Source: Francisellaceae bacterium
Lineage (GTDB): Bacteria > Pseudomonadota > Gammaproteobacteria > Francisellales > Francisellaceae
Assembly (NCBI GenBank): GCA_028355575.1
Contig: JAOMSY010000009.1
Coordinates: 1-38,685 of the forward strand
Direction of reading: 5' to 3'
DNA length: 38,685 nt
Below are positions 1 to 8,075 of this stretch, piece by piece; position 1 is the stretch's first letter, and each line of letters starts with the position of its first letter. Both the position numbers and the translations under genes were made by a program. The notes beneath the pieces were generated by a model. The model worked only from the letters and a program-made list of their open reading frames with translations, did no database searches and had not been told where the DNA came from.

Positions 1-97
1 TATCACCGCATAACAGATCTGACAATCCAGTCGCGGTAGCATATTTATTTTGGCAGATTAGATAGTCACTGTAGATGTCTAGAATCTGGTTGTTCAT
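1..97 (-). CDS. IS transposase, N-terminal fragment (window edge)
   Basis: An open frame runs leftward from an ATG at 97-95 and leaves the window at base 1. It encodes about 32 residues beginning MNNQILDIYSDYLICQ and continuing NKYATATGLSDLL. From memory this matches the N-terminus of a DDE (IS4/IS701-like) transposase group found in Legionella, Coxiella and Piscirickettsia relatives. Codon use includes several GC-rich codons (ACC GCG ACT GGA), unlike the AT-rich neighbours, which fits a mobile element. No Shine-Dalgarno is obvious. The catalytic domain and the far terminal inverted repeat lie outside the window, so intactness and exact IS family cannot be judged. Confidence 0.6.
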   Translation of the reverse strand, partial: MNNQILDIYSDYLICQNKYATATGLSDLLCGD

Positions 98-189
98 AGC
101 CGATAAAAATAGTAATTTCAGATACTTAAATTTAGGATATCAACATCATACCCATAACCCTTTTACAGCACTTTTGCGTAAGGTGAGTG

Positions 190-210
190 AGTAACTGTAT
201 TAGAGTTACT
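190..210. promoter_or_regulatory. Inverted repeat upstream of lysR-type gene (possible operator)
   Basis: AGTAAC at 190-195 and GTTACT at 205-210 are perfect inverted copies separated by nine bases, 47 bp before the regulator start at 258. A short dyad of this size resembles LysR-type binding sites (T-N11-A class), which often lie upstream of the regulator's own gene. A possible -10 (TATGCT, 212-217) follows directly. It could instead be a weak hairpin at the end of the mobile element. Confidence 0.3.
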
Positions 211-257
211 TTATGCTAAACTAAATTTGAGCATTAATTACCTAATTATAAAGTGAT

Positions 258-1169
258 ATGTCAAATAAAATAATTTGGTCAAACATACCCATACTATATT
301 TAAAAATATTAGTTTGCTTTTTAAAAACTAATTCTTTAACAGAATGTTCAAAGCAATATGACTTACATATTAGTCAGATTAAGCGTTATTTTGACCAAAT
401 TTCTAAACATATTGGTTTTGATCTATATGCCAAACAAGGGAATAAGGTAATTTGCAGTGAGAGAGCTCAAGAACATTTAAAGGATATAGAAAAATTCATA
501 CATCAGATTGAGCCAATTTTCCGAGAAAAACCTCAGTTGAAAATGTACCTTACTATTTTACTTTCAACCGCATTTGCTAAAAATTGTTTACCAAAAATAC
601 CTGATCGAGAGCAAATAAAACTGGCAAGTTACTCTCAAGCATTGTTTAGAGATTATGGTTTGTTAACGAAACAAATTATTAATACTTACGATTTAATTTT
701 TATTAATAAAGCTTATGAAGCACTAATTGACCAAGATATTTGGATTTGTAAAAGCCAACACAGTGTCGAAGTTGGTTTATATGCCAGTAAAAATTTTCTG
801 CAGCAAAATGAACCTATTAAGTCGCCAGCTTGTCTAGCAAAGCACGAATGCATTAGTGTTTCGAATCACTTAGAAAATATTTGGATACTAAAAGATAAAA
901 ATGGTGTGTCTCACTCAGTTGATATTGCCTCAGATATTATTATTGACACTACTTTTATTCAGTCTTATGCAGTCAGCAAGTCGCTTGGCATTGCCATTTT
1001 AGAAAAAACTACCGTGCAGTATTTTAATGATGATGAGCTTGTAGAAGTATTACCAGAATATGAATTAGAGCCACTTCATTGGGCGGTATATATAAAAAAT
1101 TCTTGTACGCATCCGCAACTTGAAAAAAGCTGCCAACTTTTGGAAGAACTGTTAAAAGGCCTGAAATGA
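258..1169 (+). CDS. LysR-family transcriptional regulator (divergent member)
   Basis: This is a 303-residue protein of usual LysR length. An N-terminal winged helix-turn-helix spans about residues 15-65 (helices around LTECSKQYDLHISQIKRYFDQI). It is followed by a periplasmic-binding-protein-like effector domain from about residue 90 to the end, with the typical late element SKSLGIAILEKTTV near residue 240. The HTH is degenerate relative to the canonical LysR pattern, so family assignment rests on layout and the C-terminal motifs. The ATG has only a weak ribosome site. Its 3' end overlaps the convergent gene at 1152-2081 by 18 bp. That neighbour is the same kind of protein, so the two may be diverged paralogues. 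The target genes are not evident. Confidence 0.75.
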   Translation: MSNKIIWSNIPILYLKILVCFLKTNSLTECSKQYDLHISQIKRYFDQISKHIGFDLYAKQGNKVICSERAQEHLKDIEKFIHQIEPIFREKPQLKMYLTILLSTAFAKNCLPKIPDREQIKLASYSQALFRDYGLLTKQIINTYDLIFINKAYEALIDQDIWICKSQHSVEVGLYASKNFLQQNEPIKSPACLAKHECISVSNHLENIWILKDKNGVSHSVDIASDIIIDTTFIQSYAVSKSLGIAILEKTTVQYFNDDELVEVLPEYELEPLHWAVYIKNSCTHPQLEKSCQLLEELLKGLK

Positions 1170-2081
1170 TTGTTGAATAATCTCTGTTAAGGCATCTAAA
1201 TGTTTATGATGACGATTATGATTTACGTAAGCGCTGACCAAAGCATTAGGTACAGAGTAATCTGTTAGTATTTCTACCATATTATCTCTTTCATCACCTT
1301 TAACTAAGGCTTCAGTTAGAATAGCAATTCCTGCACCTCCGTCGACAGCGTGAGTGGCAATGGCCTCATTCTCAACGGTGATACCTTTTGGAATATATAT
1401 TTTTTTAACTTTATTGGTGTTGGTATTTGTGAATTCCCATAAATTTATTTTTTTGTTACCCGAAAGTATGCAGATATGGTTTGTGAGGTCTTCAGGGTGA
1501 TCAATTTTATTATTTTCTGCTAAATACTTTTCTGATGAATAGGTCTTCTGTACTAATGAGTTTGTACCCATTTTCCGCCAAGTATTTGGGTTAATAAAAT
1601 GGTCATAGCCTTCTCTCAAAATAATTAAGTCAATGTTATCCAGAATAATCTCAGATATTTTTGGGAACTCTGTTAGAAATGACATGCTAAGTGTAATGAG
1701 TTCGACATTCAGTTTATCAACTTGCTTTTTTAGTTTTGGCAGATAGTAATTTGCACACAAAAAGGAGGGTGCAATTGGCATTAATAGCCTGATTTTCTTT
1801 GACCAACTATTCGAAGCATTTAATGAACTGGCATAGGCTCTCATCGCCAGAGTCAGCGGCTCATATATTTTTATGGCTTGTTCGGTGAGTTGGTACTCAT
1901 TCCTAATTCTTAAAAAAAGGGTTGTCTGTAATTTTTCCTCCATTGAATTGATACTGCGTATGCAGGTCGATGTTGAAGTGTTTAGCTCTTTTGCAGTCAT
2001 TGCAATGGCCCCAGTTTTAATGAATAGTTGAAACACTCGCATTTCTTGAAGTGTTAATGTATCAATATTTTCTGTATCCAT
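1152..2081 (-). CDS. LysR-family transcriptional regulator
   Basis: This is a 309-residue LysR-type regulator. The N-terminal winged HTH, about residues 10-65, reads LQEMRVFQLFIKTGAIAMTA then KELNTSTSTCIRSINSMEEK, followed by the usual QTTLFLR-type turn. The effector-binding domain covers about residues 95-300 and ends with DGGAGIAILTEALV, the common GxGIxxL element. The start ATG has a ribosome site (GGTGAT) that lies inside a 20-bp near-palindrome at 2086-2105. The gene converges on the regulator at 258-1169 with an 18-bp coding overlap. The ligand is unknown, and no metabolic operon is attached to indicate one. Confidence 0.85.
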   Translation of the reverse strand: MDTENIDTLTLQEMRVFQLFIKTGAIAMTAKELNTSTSTCIRSINSMEEKLQTTLFLRIRNEYQLTEQAIKIYEPLTLAMRAYASSLNASNSWSKKIRLLMPIAPSFLCANYYLPKLKKQVDKLNVELITLSMSFLTEFPKISEIILDNIDLIILREGYDHFINPNTWRKMGTNSLVQKTYSSEKYLAENNKIDHPEDLTNHICILSGNKKINLWEFTNTNTNKVKKIYIPKGITVENEAIATHAVDGGAGIAILTEALVKGDERDNMVEILTDYSVPNALVSAYVNHNRHHKHLDALTEIIQQSFQAF

Positions 2082-2085
2082 ATAT

Positions 2086-2105
2086 CACCAATAATTTTAT
2101 GGGTG
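2086..2105. promoter_or_regulatory. 20-bp near-palindrome over the ribosome site of the lysR-type gene
   Basis: CACCAATAA at 2086-2094 and TTATGGGTG at 2097-2105 are inverted copies matching at 8 of 9 positions. The left arm is the complement of the GGTG Shine-Dalgarno of the gene starting at 2081. It could be an autoregulatory operator of the LysR protein. It could also be an mRNA hairpin (loop of about 4 bases, one mismatch) that hides the ribosome site. Confidence 0.4.
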
Positions 2106-2248
2106 TTAATTAAACCGCTGTTCTCTAGTTTGTGAGAAATTAAGATATTACTGCTGGCTAAATCGTAATATTTTTTCGCACAAATCCGTATGATTTTAGT
2201 TTAGTCTTAATGACCTGTTCTGCAAGATTTTAATTGATTAATCGAGCG

Positions 2249-2539
2249 TTAGAAGCTGATTGATTTAGAGGCTTTTAGGAATTTGTCATTAACGATTTCT
2301 TTTTTGATTGCTGTTTCAGAAATTGTTTCTTTTTCAATGACTTCTTTGTTGTTTTTACTTCTTTTGGTTATGACTGTTTGAGTGGTTATTTGTTCTTCTT
2401 CGACAAGTTTTTTTGAATGATTTTTTTCATTGTATTTAATTTTCTCATTTTCAGGGAGGCTGTAAATATCTGCAAATGAAGACGCTGAGATAATGAATGC
2501 TATTCCTAACCCTAGTATAATTTTCATTTTAAGTTTCAT
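2249..2539 (-). CDS. Small secreted Lys/Glu-rich hypothetical protein
   Basis: This 96-residue protein is not recognised. Residues 1-23 form a clear Sec signal peptide: a basic start MKLKMK, the hydrophobic core IILGLGIAFII, then ASSFA before the likely cleavage site. The mature part, about 73 residues, is highly charged and dominated by K, E, T and I. It contains short alternating stretches such as TQTVITKRSKNNKEVIEKET and no cysteines, so it looks disordered or extended rather than enzymatic. An AAAGGATG sequence gives a ribosome site about ten bases before the ATG. The gene stands alone between a LysR-type gene and a dehydrogenase gene on the same strand. No function is assigned. Confidence 0.6.
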   Translation of the reverse strand: MKLKMKIILGLGIAFIISASSFADIYSLPENEKIKYNEKNHSKKLVEEEQITTQTVITKRSKNNKEVIEKETISETAIKKEIVNDKFLKASKSISF

Positions 2540-2641
2540 ACTTCAATCATCCTTTAAGAATAAGTGGCTGAGAATTCATCTACTATTCATTACAGTATTG
2601 AGATTTAATACAATTGTAAAGTCAGTTGTGAAAAGGATTAA

Positions 2642-3550
2642 TTAAGAATTTAGAAAGCTAGATATATGCTCAATTGCGATGGTTGCTTTTGTTTTGAGTG
2701 CTTCTTGAGTATTGAATCCAATATGTGGTGTAGCAATAATATCTTTCCTGTTTAATAAAGGGTGGTTTGGGTCAAGGGGTGGTTCAGTATCAAAAACATC
2801 AATGGCGGCGCCTTTTAGTTTTCCTGCATCTAATGCATTGATTAAGTCTATTGTATTAACAATTGGGCCACGCGCACAATTTATTAAGTATGCAGAAGGT
2901 TTCATTAAATCAAAATATTTTTTATTTATTATGCCTTTTGTTTTTTCATTAAGTGGAATGTTAAGGCTGATATGGTCACTTTCCTTGAATAGGTTTTCTA
3001 AATCTGACAATGTGTTTGATGATCGATAGGTGAGTGTTTCCATACCAAAAACTGTCGCAAATCGTTCTATTTCTTTGCCGATATTTCCATAACCAACAAT
3101 CCCGAGTGTTTTACCCTTTAGCTCTGTACCTGTATTTGTGCAAATTTTATTAGTAATAGTATTATTATTTTCAACAATGTTTCTTGCGAGTGAAATCATA
3201 AAACCAATTGTGAGTTCGGCTACAGCTGTATTTGCATAACCAGATGCATTTTTGACGACAATGTTTTTCTCTTTAACAGCTTTGCTATCAACGTGGTCAA
3301 TACCTGAAAAAGCAACTGAGATAAATTCTAAGTGATCTAGACTGCTAATAACTTTATAACTTAACGGACGGTTTGTCAGAGCAATAATATTGACTGATTT
3401 TAATTTTTCAATTAGCGCTTCATCAGAGTCATTACGACTGTCAAAGATAATTAATTCATGATCTTTAAGTTCATTCTTTACATTATTAAGTTCATTTTCA
3501 GAAAAGCCAATTGGCTCGATTATAGCAATTTTTTTCCCTTGTTGTGTCAT
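2642..3550 (-). CDS. D-isomer-specific 2-hydroxyacid dehydrogenase
   Basis: This 302-residue NAD(P)-dependent oxidoreductase belongs to the family of phosphoglycerate dehydrogenase, glyoxylate/hydroxypyruvate reductase and D-lactate dehydrogenase. The nucleotide-binding Rossmann motif is GIVGYGNIGKE near residues 148-158. The family's catalytic triad is in place: Arg in NCARGPIVN, Glu in FDTEPP, and His in ATPHIGF. The substrate-binding half-domains flank the Rossmann domain in the usual split order. At about 300 residues it lacks the C-terminal ACT or intervening domain of the long SerA type, so it is a short-form enzyme. The substrate cannot be read from sequence. It appears monocistronic. 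Confidence 0.9.
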   Translation of the reverse strand: MTQQGKKIAIIEPIGFSENELNNVKNELKDHELIIFDSRNDSDEALIEKLKSVNIIALTNRPLSYKVISSLDHLEFISVAFSGIDHVDSKAVKEKNIVVKNASGYANTAVAELTIGFMISLARNIVENNNTITNKICTNTGTELKGKTLGIVGYGNIGKEIERFATVFGMETLTYRSSNTLSDLENLFKESDHISLNIPLNEKTKGIINKKYFDLMKPSAYLINCARGPIVNTIDLINALDAGKLKGAAIDVFDTEPPLDPNHPLLNRKDIIATPHIGFNTQEALKTKATIAIEHISSFLNS

Positions 3551-3667
3551 TAGAAAATGCTTCCTATTTTATGTGAAGATATAATTAGTATATGAAGTAT
3601 TATTGCTAAGATCATTAATCTCGTTGTAATGTGGATTATATAGGTTAAATCTAATTGGAGCGCGTAA

Positions 3668-4159
3668 TTGATTATTCGAGATGCAAATGAAAAAGACTTT
3701 GTTGAAATATTGCAGCTTAATACCATTGAAGAGAAAGCAACAAGTCATCTGACAATGAATGATCTGATTAAATTAGATGAGATGGCTAGGTATCATAAGG
3801 TTGCAGATATAAATGGTGTTGTGGCTGGATTTTTATTGGCAATTGATCAAGGTAAGACTTACCAAAGTGAAAACTATAAATGGTTTAACCAAAAGTATAA
3901 ACAATTCTTATATGTTGATCGAATTGTAGTGGGTAAGGCATATGCTGGCCTAAAAATTGGTACAAAACTTTATGAAGACTTATTTTCATATGCGCTTGAG
4001 AATAGATTTCCGGTCATCACCTGTGAATATAATATTGTGCCGTTAAATAAGGCATCACAGCTTTTTCACAGTAAACTTGGATTTGCAGAAGTAAGCCAGC
4101 AATGGTTAAATAATGGTGAAAAATGTGTTTCATTGCAATTCGCGGAAATAGGGAAGTAA
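3668..4159 (+). CDS. GNAT-family N-acetyltransferase
   Basis: This 163-residue acyl-CoA-dependent acetyltransferase has the GNAT fold. The N-terminus MIIRDANEKDFVEILQLN is the standard first strand and helix. LYVDRIVVGKAYAGLKIGTK carries the central strand and a degenerate acetyl-CoA pyrophosphate loop (usual Q/R-x-x-G-x-G/A). NKASQLFHSKLGFAEV is the usual C-terminal motif with the aromatic Phe-His. The start is TTG at 3668, chosen because a GGAG ribosome site (3657-3660) lies seven bases ahead and the conserved N-terminus begins there. The acceptor substrate is unknown. It is followed on the same strand, 67 bp later, by a VOC protein gene. Confidence 0.85.
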   Translation: MIIRDANEKDFVEILQLNTIEEKATSHLTMNDLIKLDEMARYHKVADINGVVAGFLLAIDQGKTYQSENYKWFNQKYKQFLYVDRIVVGKAYAGLKIGTKLYEDLFSYALENRFPVITCEYNIVPLNKASQLFHSKLGFAEVSQQWLNNGEKCVSLQFAEIGK

Positions 4160-4226
4160 AATAATTCCGATGTTTTTAACTAAATCATGTCTAAACTTTT
4201 AAGCAAGCAGTTAAATTTGGAGCGTT

Positions 4227-4604
4227 ATGAATATAGAAAGAAATAGTGTTTGTTGGTTTGAAATTTATGTTGATGTTATGGAAAGAGCTAAAGCTTTTTA
4301 TGAATCAGTCCTACAAGTTAAACTAGACAAAGTCCCGGTTGATGAGCCTGAAATGTGGATGTTCCCTGGTGACCCACAAAAGCCTGGTAGCAGTGGGGCA
4401 TTAGTGAAAATGTCATTCAAGAAACCTAGTAAAGACGGCACAGTTATCTATTTTAGTTGCGAAGATTGTGCTAATGAGACATCAAGAGTAGAGGAAAATG
4501 GTGGCAAAATTTTTCAAAATAAATTTTCAATTGGTGAATTTGGTTTTATATCAGTAATTGAAGATACCGAAGGTAATATGGTGGGTTTCCATTCATTAAA
4601 ATAA
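4227..4604 (+). CDS. VOC-superfamily (glyoxalase/bleomycin-resistance-like) protein
   Basis: This 125-residue single-domain protein belongs to the vicinal oxygen chelate superfamily. The N-terminal CWFEIYVDVMERAKAFYESV is the common first beta-alpha unit, and IEDTEGNMVGFHSL is the typical closing strand (D-x-E-G-N-x-x-G/E). One domain of two beta-alpha-beta-beta-beta modules is expected to work as a dimer. The metal ligands are not all obvious, so enzymatic versus binding function is open. A GGAG ribosome site precedes the ATG. The ATPase gene at 4617 starts 12 bases after its stop, so the two are probably cotranscribed. Confidence 0.85.
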   Translation: MNIERNSVCWFEIYVDVMERAKAFYESVLQVKLDKVPVDEPEMWMFPGDPQKPGSSGALVKMSFKKPSKDGTVIYFSCEDCANETSRVEENGGKIFQNKFSIGEFGFISVIEDTEGNMVGFHSLK

Positions 4605-4616
4605 GACTATGATTGA

Positions 4617-5777
4617 ATGATTCAGACACTTGCTATTAAACACTATAGGTCGCTATTTAATTTAGTTATCCCGTTGAGTAATTTAAACTTAATTACAGGG
4701 CCTAATGCCAGCGGTAAGTCGAACTTATATAAGGCTCTAAGACTTTTAGCTGAGACGGCAAAAGGTGGTGTGATTCACTCTTTGGCAAAAGAAGGTGGAT
4801 TAAAAACGACCTTTTGGGCTGGGCCAGACCAAATAAGTAGAAGAATGTTAATGGGTGATGTTCCTGTGCAAGGTAATCAACCGCAACAGGTTGCTCGCCT
4901 TCGCTTAGGTTTCTCAAGTGAAGATTTTGGTTATTCCATATCATTTGGTTATCCTGAACCAACAAGTTCAGCTTTTTGTCTTGATCCTGAAATTAAACGA
5001 GAATGTATTTGGGCAGGGAACGCATATCGACCTGCTAGAGCTTTGGTTGATAGGAAAGGTCCTGCAGTTAAGGTTAGAAATGGTCGATCTTGGGAAGTTA
5101 TAGAGCAGCATAACCAAACGTTTGAAAGTATTTTCACTCAAGCGATACATCCAGATAAAGCGCCAGAGATGGTTACATTAAAGGAAGAAATAAAAGGCTG
5201 GCGATTTTACGATCATTTTAGGAGTGATATTGATGCACCAGCTAGGCAGCCGCAATTAGGCACACGCACACCTGTGCTTAGCCATGACGGTCATGATCTA
5301 GCAGCTGCAATTCAAACTATTATCGAAATAGGTGATGAAACAGCCCTATATGAAGCAATTGAAGATGCTTTTCCGGGGAGTCAGCTTGAAATTAAGAAAT
5401 TTGATAATGGTTTATTTATGACTCAACTAAAGCAAAATGGGTTATTAAGGCCATTGTTAGCAACTGAATTTTCAGATGGTACACTAAGGTATTTACTTTG
5501 GATAGCAGCATTATTAACCCCACGCCCACCTGAATTAATGGTATTAAATGAACCTGAAACAAGCTTGCATCCTGATTTATTGCCAGCTTTGGCTAGGTTA
5601 ATTATTAAAGCATCACAATCAACTCAAATTTGGGTGGTATCTCATGCGAGTAGACTAATTTCTGCTTTAGAGCAGTCACCTGAGTGTAATGCTATTAGAC
5701 TTGAAAAAGAATTAGGGCAAACTAAAATAATTGGTCAGGGCATATTAGATAAACCAAATTGGCACTGGCCAGATTAA
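4617..5777 (+). CDS. RecF/OLD-like AAA ATPase (COG4637-type)
   Basis: This 386-residue SMC/RecF-like ATPase begins with the typical first strand IQTLAIKHYRSLFNLVIPL and a Walker A, GPNASGKS, at residues 28-35. Near residue 305 it has LNEPETSLHPDLLPAL, which combines a signature-like context with a Walker B in which the first acidic residue is Asn. That form is normal in this group. VVSHASRLI further on corresponds to the switch histidine. No nuclease (TOPRIM) domain follows, unlike true OLD proteins. The cellular role is not established; relatives are annotated only as predicted ATPases. The gene follows the VOC gene by 12 bp, and its ATG overlaps a short ATG-ATT-GAA-TGA frame. Confidence 0.85.
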   Translation: MIQTLAIKHYRSLFNLVIPLSNLNLITGPNASGKSNLYKALRLLAETAKGGVIHSLAKEGGLKTTFWAGPDQISRRMLMGDVPVQGNQPQQVARLRLGFSSEDFGYSISFGYPEPTSSAFCLDPEIKRECIWAGNAYRPARALVDRKGPAVKVRNGRSWEVIEQHNQTFESIFTQAIHPDKAPEMVTLKEEIKGWRFYDHFRSDIDAPARQPQLGTRTPVLSHDGHDLAAAIQTIIEIGDETALYEAIEDAFPGSQLEIKKFDNGLFMTQLKQNGLLRPLLATEFSDGTLRYLLWIAALLTPRPPELMVLNEPETSLHPDLLPALARLIIKASQSTQIWVVSHASRLISALEQSPECNAIRLEKELGQTKIIGQGILDKPNWHWPD

Positions 5778-5837
5778 TCGCGCAATAAAGTTTTTATACA
5801 CACTATTTAGATTGAGCGATTATCTAGTTTGATATTA

Positions 5838-8027
5838 TTATTGAGTACGAAGTTGATTATATATCGTTGTGATTAGAGAAGGGTAGCTACTCCCTTCCGG
5901 TGCATCACCAGATAAATCCCAAAACATACCACCACCAAGATTTTTTTGTTTGATGTAGTTTGATTTTATCTTGATCATGGTTGGTGAATCATAAGTGATA
6001 AAAACCCCTGTGCTTGAGTCAAAGTAATAAGATTCCCCGATAGTATCAAAAGTAAAAGTCTTGCCATTTGCGACATAACCGTTTGAGGTAACTTGTCCAT
6101 TATCAGGTAGATTATGGTAGCCATTACCAGCATCAATATACGTATTTTGACCTGCATTATAGTTTTGACAATTGCTTTGTGTTTTTTGAGCGCTAAATGT
6201 TTGACCCATTATGCAGTTATAACCGATAACACCTTTATCCCATTCGCCAATACCTGCTGAGCCAGATTGGAATATTCCATTCAAATTTCCAGAACTAACA
6301 TTTTGCCATTGCCGACCATATATCGGCATGCCAATAACAATTTTTTTGCTTGGAACGTTTTGTGCTAGCAGAGAATCGACTGCATCTGCTGTATTCCAAA
6401 GTCCACCATTTTCTGCAGCATCTGGGTCAACGTTCCCATGTGTATGTGAAAGTGCTGATTGATGCCCAGTATCTGAATCAAATGCGCCATCATAGTCATA
6501 GCTCATTAAATTGATGTGGTCTAAATATTCATGGATTTTGGTATAGTCTATATCCTGAATATTTTGTGGCGCTGCGGATATAGCGACACTAAGTGAATAA
6601 TATTCACCAGTTGTTTTTTGAGCTGCGTTTAATTTTTCTCTAAGTGTCTTTAGTAGTAGTCTAAAAGTTTCTGCTTCAATTAATTTTTTAGAGTGATAAC
6701 TAAATTGTGGACCTACGACAGGGAATTCCCAATCAATATCGATACCATTGAAGCCATATTGCTGCATAAGTTTGACAGCGGATTCAGCAAATAAATTTCG
6801 TTTATTGGCATCTGCTGCTACTGCTGGGAAGTTGTTTGACCAAGTCCAACCACCTATAGAAAAGATTAAGTCTAAGTTTTTATTATAGGTTTCTTTTGCT
6901 AACTTTCTTGCTTGGTTTAATTGGCCTATATTTCCATAATATGGTTTTAAACCAGACCAGTCGTCAGCACTGAAAGTACCGTGCTTGGTATTGACTTCAG
7001 GGAAATGTTTTTCAGTATCAGCATAAGCGTCACCTAATATGACCTCACCTGTGCTTTCAACATTTAAGAAAGCATAATAAATATGATCAATCTTTTCGAT
7101 ATCTATATCTGAAATCTGATGATCTCGCCCATATGTTCCCCAAGCAGCATAATAGGCGCCTATTGTTTGTTGGGTTTGTGTGACCGATATTGCTTCGAAA
7201 TTTAATGCATAGCTATTCAAAGTTGATTTATCAACTGTGATGGTCTTGCCTAGATCATTACTTGAAAGTTTGTACTGTTTTCCATCTGTTGCAGTAAATT
7301 GAGTCGCATAAATATTATAGTTGCCAGTAGCGATGATAATGGTATTGCTCCCAGTTAGTAAATTATTAAATTCAATTTGTTCGCCTGTCGTAATATTTTT
7401 AAGCGTAATATCAACACTACTATTCAACGGTATGTTAAATACTTTTAATGTAATTTTTCCATCCTGCTCAGTCGGTGTTGGAGTAGGTGTTGGAGTAGGT
7501 GTTGGAGTAGGTGTTGGAGTAGGTGTTGGAGTAGGTGTCTCCCCAACTATTCTCCATACACCCCACTGGCCTGTAGATTCAGGATTTTCACCTTGCGTCC
7601 ACCAGCCTGCTTTGTAATTTTTTCCATTGTAGTTAACGATATCACCTGAATTATATATTTTATCGGACGTCCAATTATTGCTACTTGGTGGCGGTGTTGG
7701 ACTTGGCTGTGGGCTTGGTGTTGGAACTGGTGATGGACTGATAGTGGGTTGTGGTGTCGGTGTTGGCTTAGGAGTTGGAGATGATTCGGATGTTAAGCTC
7801 CAAGCATTTTCCCAAGCTGATCCTTTCTCTGGTTCATACGCTGCACTTCCACTACACCATCCAGAATAAGGCCAAGGTTTACATTCATATATCTTTCCTG
7901 TGCTTGAAACGACTTTATCTCCTGAGTTATACGAGGAGGATTTATCCCAATTCTCTAAAGAATTTGCTTTTAGTGCAATTAGCGCTAAAGATATAAGTGT
8001 AATATTTGATACCAATTTCCTTTTCAT
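5838..8027 (-). CDS. Secreted modular GH18 chitinase with two CBM5/12 domains
   Basis: This 729-residue secreted enzyme hydrolyses beta-1,4 links in chitin. In order: a signal peptide (1-23, MKRKLVSNITLISLALIALK); a first CBM5/12 module (about 24-78, with the paired Trp/Cys segment PWPYSGWCSG); a Pro-rich linker; a second CBM5/12 module (about 118-161, with the chitin-binding AGWWTQGENP); a pure TP-repeat linker (164-186); an Ig/FnIII-like domain (about 190-280); and the GH18 barrel (about 288-727). The GH18 SxGG motif is SIGGW, and the DxDxE catalytic motif is D430-I-D432-W-E434. The conserved Asp three places earlier (DGIDIDWE) is Asn. MPIYGRQW supplies the late YxR motif. A strong AAGGA ribosome site supports the start. 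It is close in layout to Francisella ChiA-type enzymes and probably allows chitin use on aquatic surfaces. Confidence 0.95.
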   Translation of the reverse strand: MKRKLVSNITLISLALIALKANSLENWDKSSSYNSGDKVVSSTGKIYECKPWPYSGWCSGSAAYEPEKGSAWENAWSLTSESSPTPKPTPTPQPTISPSPVPTPSPQPSPTPPPSSNNWTSDKIYNSGDIVNYNGKNYKAGWWTQGENPESTGQWGVWRIVGETPTPTPTPTPTPTPTPTPTPTPTEQDGKITLKVFNIPLNSSVDITLKNITTGEQIEFNNLLTGSNTIIIATGNYNIYATQFTATDGKQYKLSSNDLGKTITVDKSTLNSYALNFEAISVTQTQQTIGAYYAAWGTYGRDHQISDIDIEKIDHIYYAFLNVESTGEVILGDAYADTEKHFPEVNTKHGTFSADDWSGLKPYYGNIGQLNQARKLAKETYNKNLDLIFSIGGWTWSNNFPAVAADANKRNLFAESAVKLMQQYGFNGIDIDWEFPVVGPQFSYHSKKLIEAETFRLLLKTLREKLNAAQKTTGEYYSLSVAISAAPQNIQDIDYTKIHEYLDHINLMSYDYDGAFDSDTGHQSALSHTHGNVDPDAAENGGLWNTADAVDSLLAQNVPSKKIVIGMPIYGRQWQNVSSGNLNGIFQSGSAGIGEWDKGVIGYNCIMGQTFSAQKTQSNCQNYNAGQNTYIDAGNGYHNLPDNGQVTSNGYVANGKTFTFDTIGESYYFDSSTGVFITYDSPTMIKIKSNYIKQKNLGGGMFWDLSGDAPEGSSYPSLITTIYNQLRTQ
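7474..7533. repeat. 12-bp tandem repeat (5 copies) in the chitinase linker
   Basis: The unit GGTGTTGGAGTA is present in five perfect head-to-tail copies with a partial sixth after 7533. Read on the minus strand it encodes alternating Thr-Pro. Because the unit is a multiple of three, gain or loss of copies would change linker length without shifting the chitinase frame. Confidence 0.9.
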
Positions 8028-8051
8028 AATACAGTCCTTTTGGTTATTTAC

Positions 8052-8075
8052 AATAAGCCGACAACTAGGCTTATT
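8052..8075. promoter_or_regulatory. 8-bp inverted repeat upstream of the chitinase start
   Basis: AATAAGCC at 8052-8059 and GGCTTATT at 8068-8075 are perfect inverted copies around an eight-base loop. They lie 25-48 bases before the chitinase ATG, just ahead of its Shine-Dalgarno. No T-run follows on either side, so it is more likely an operator or a 5'-UTR hairpin than a terminator. Confidence 0.45.

Noticed and set aside
4608-4619. ATG ATT GAA TGA mini-frame just before the ATPase gene
   Set aside because: It overlaps the real start only by sequence coincidence and has no ribosome site. I treated it as chance rather than a regulatory start-stop.
7474-7533. Tandem repeat considered as a CRISPR array
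   Set aside because: The units are 12 bp, contiguous and have no spacers. No CRISPR array or cas gene was seen anywhere in the window.
7321-7617. Plus-strand open frame encoding a Val-Gly repeat
   Set aside because: It is the antisense reading of the chitinase Thr-Pro repeat. Its repetitive product is a by-product of the 12-bp repeat.
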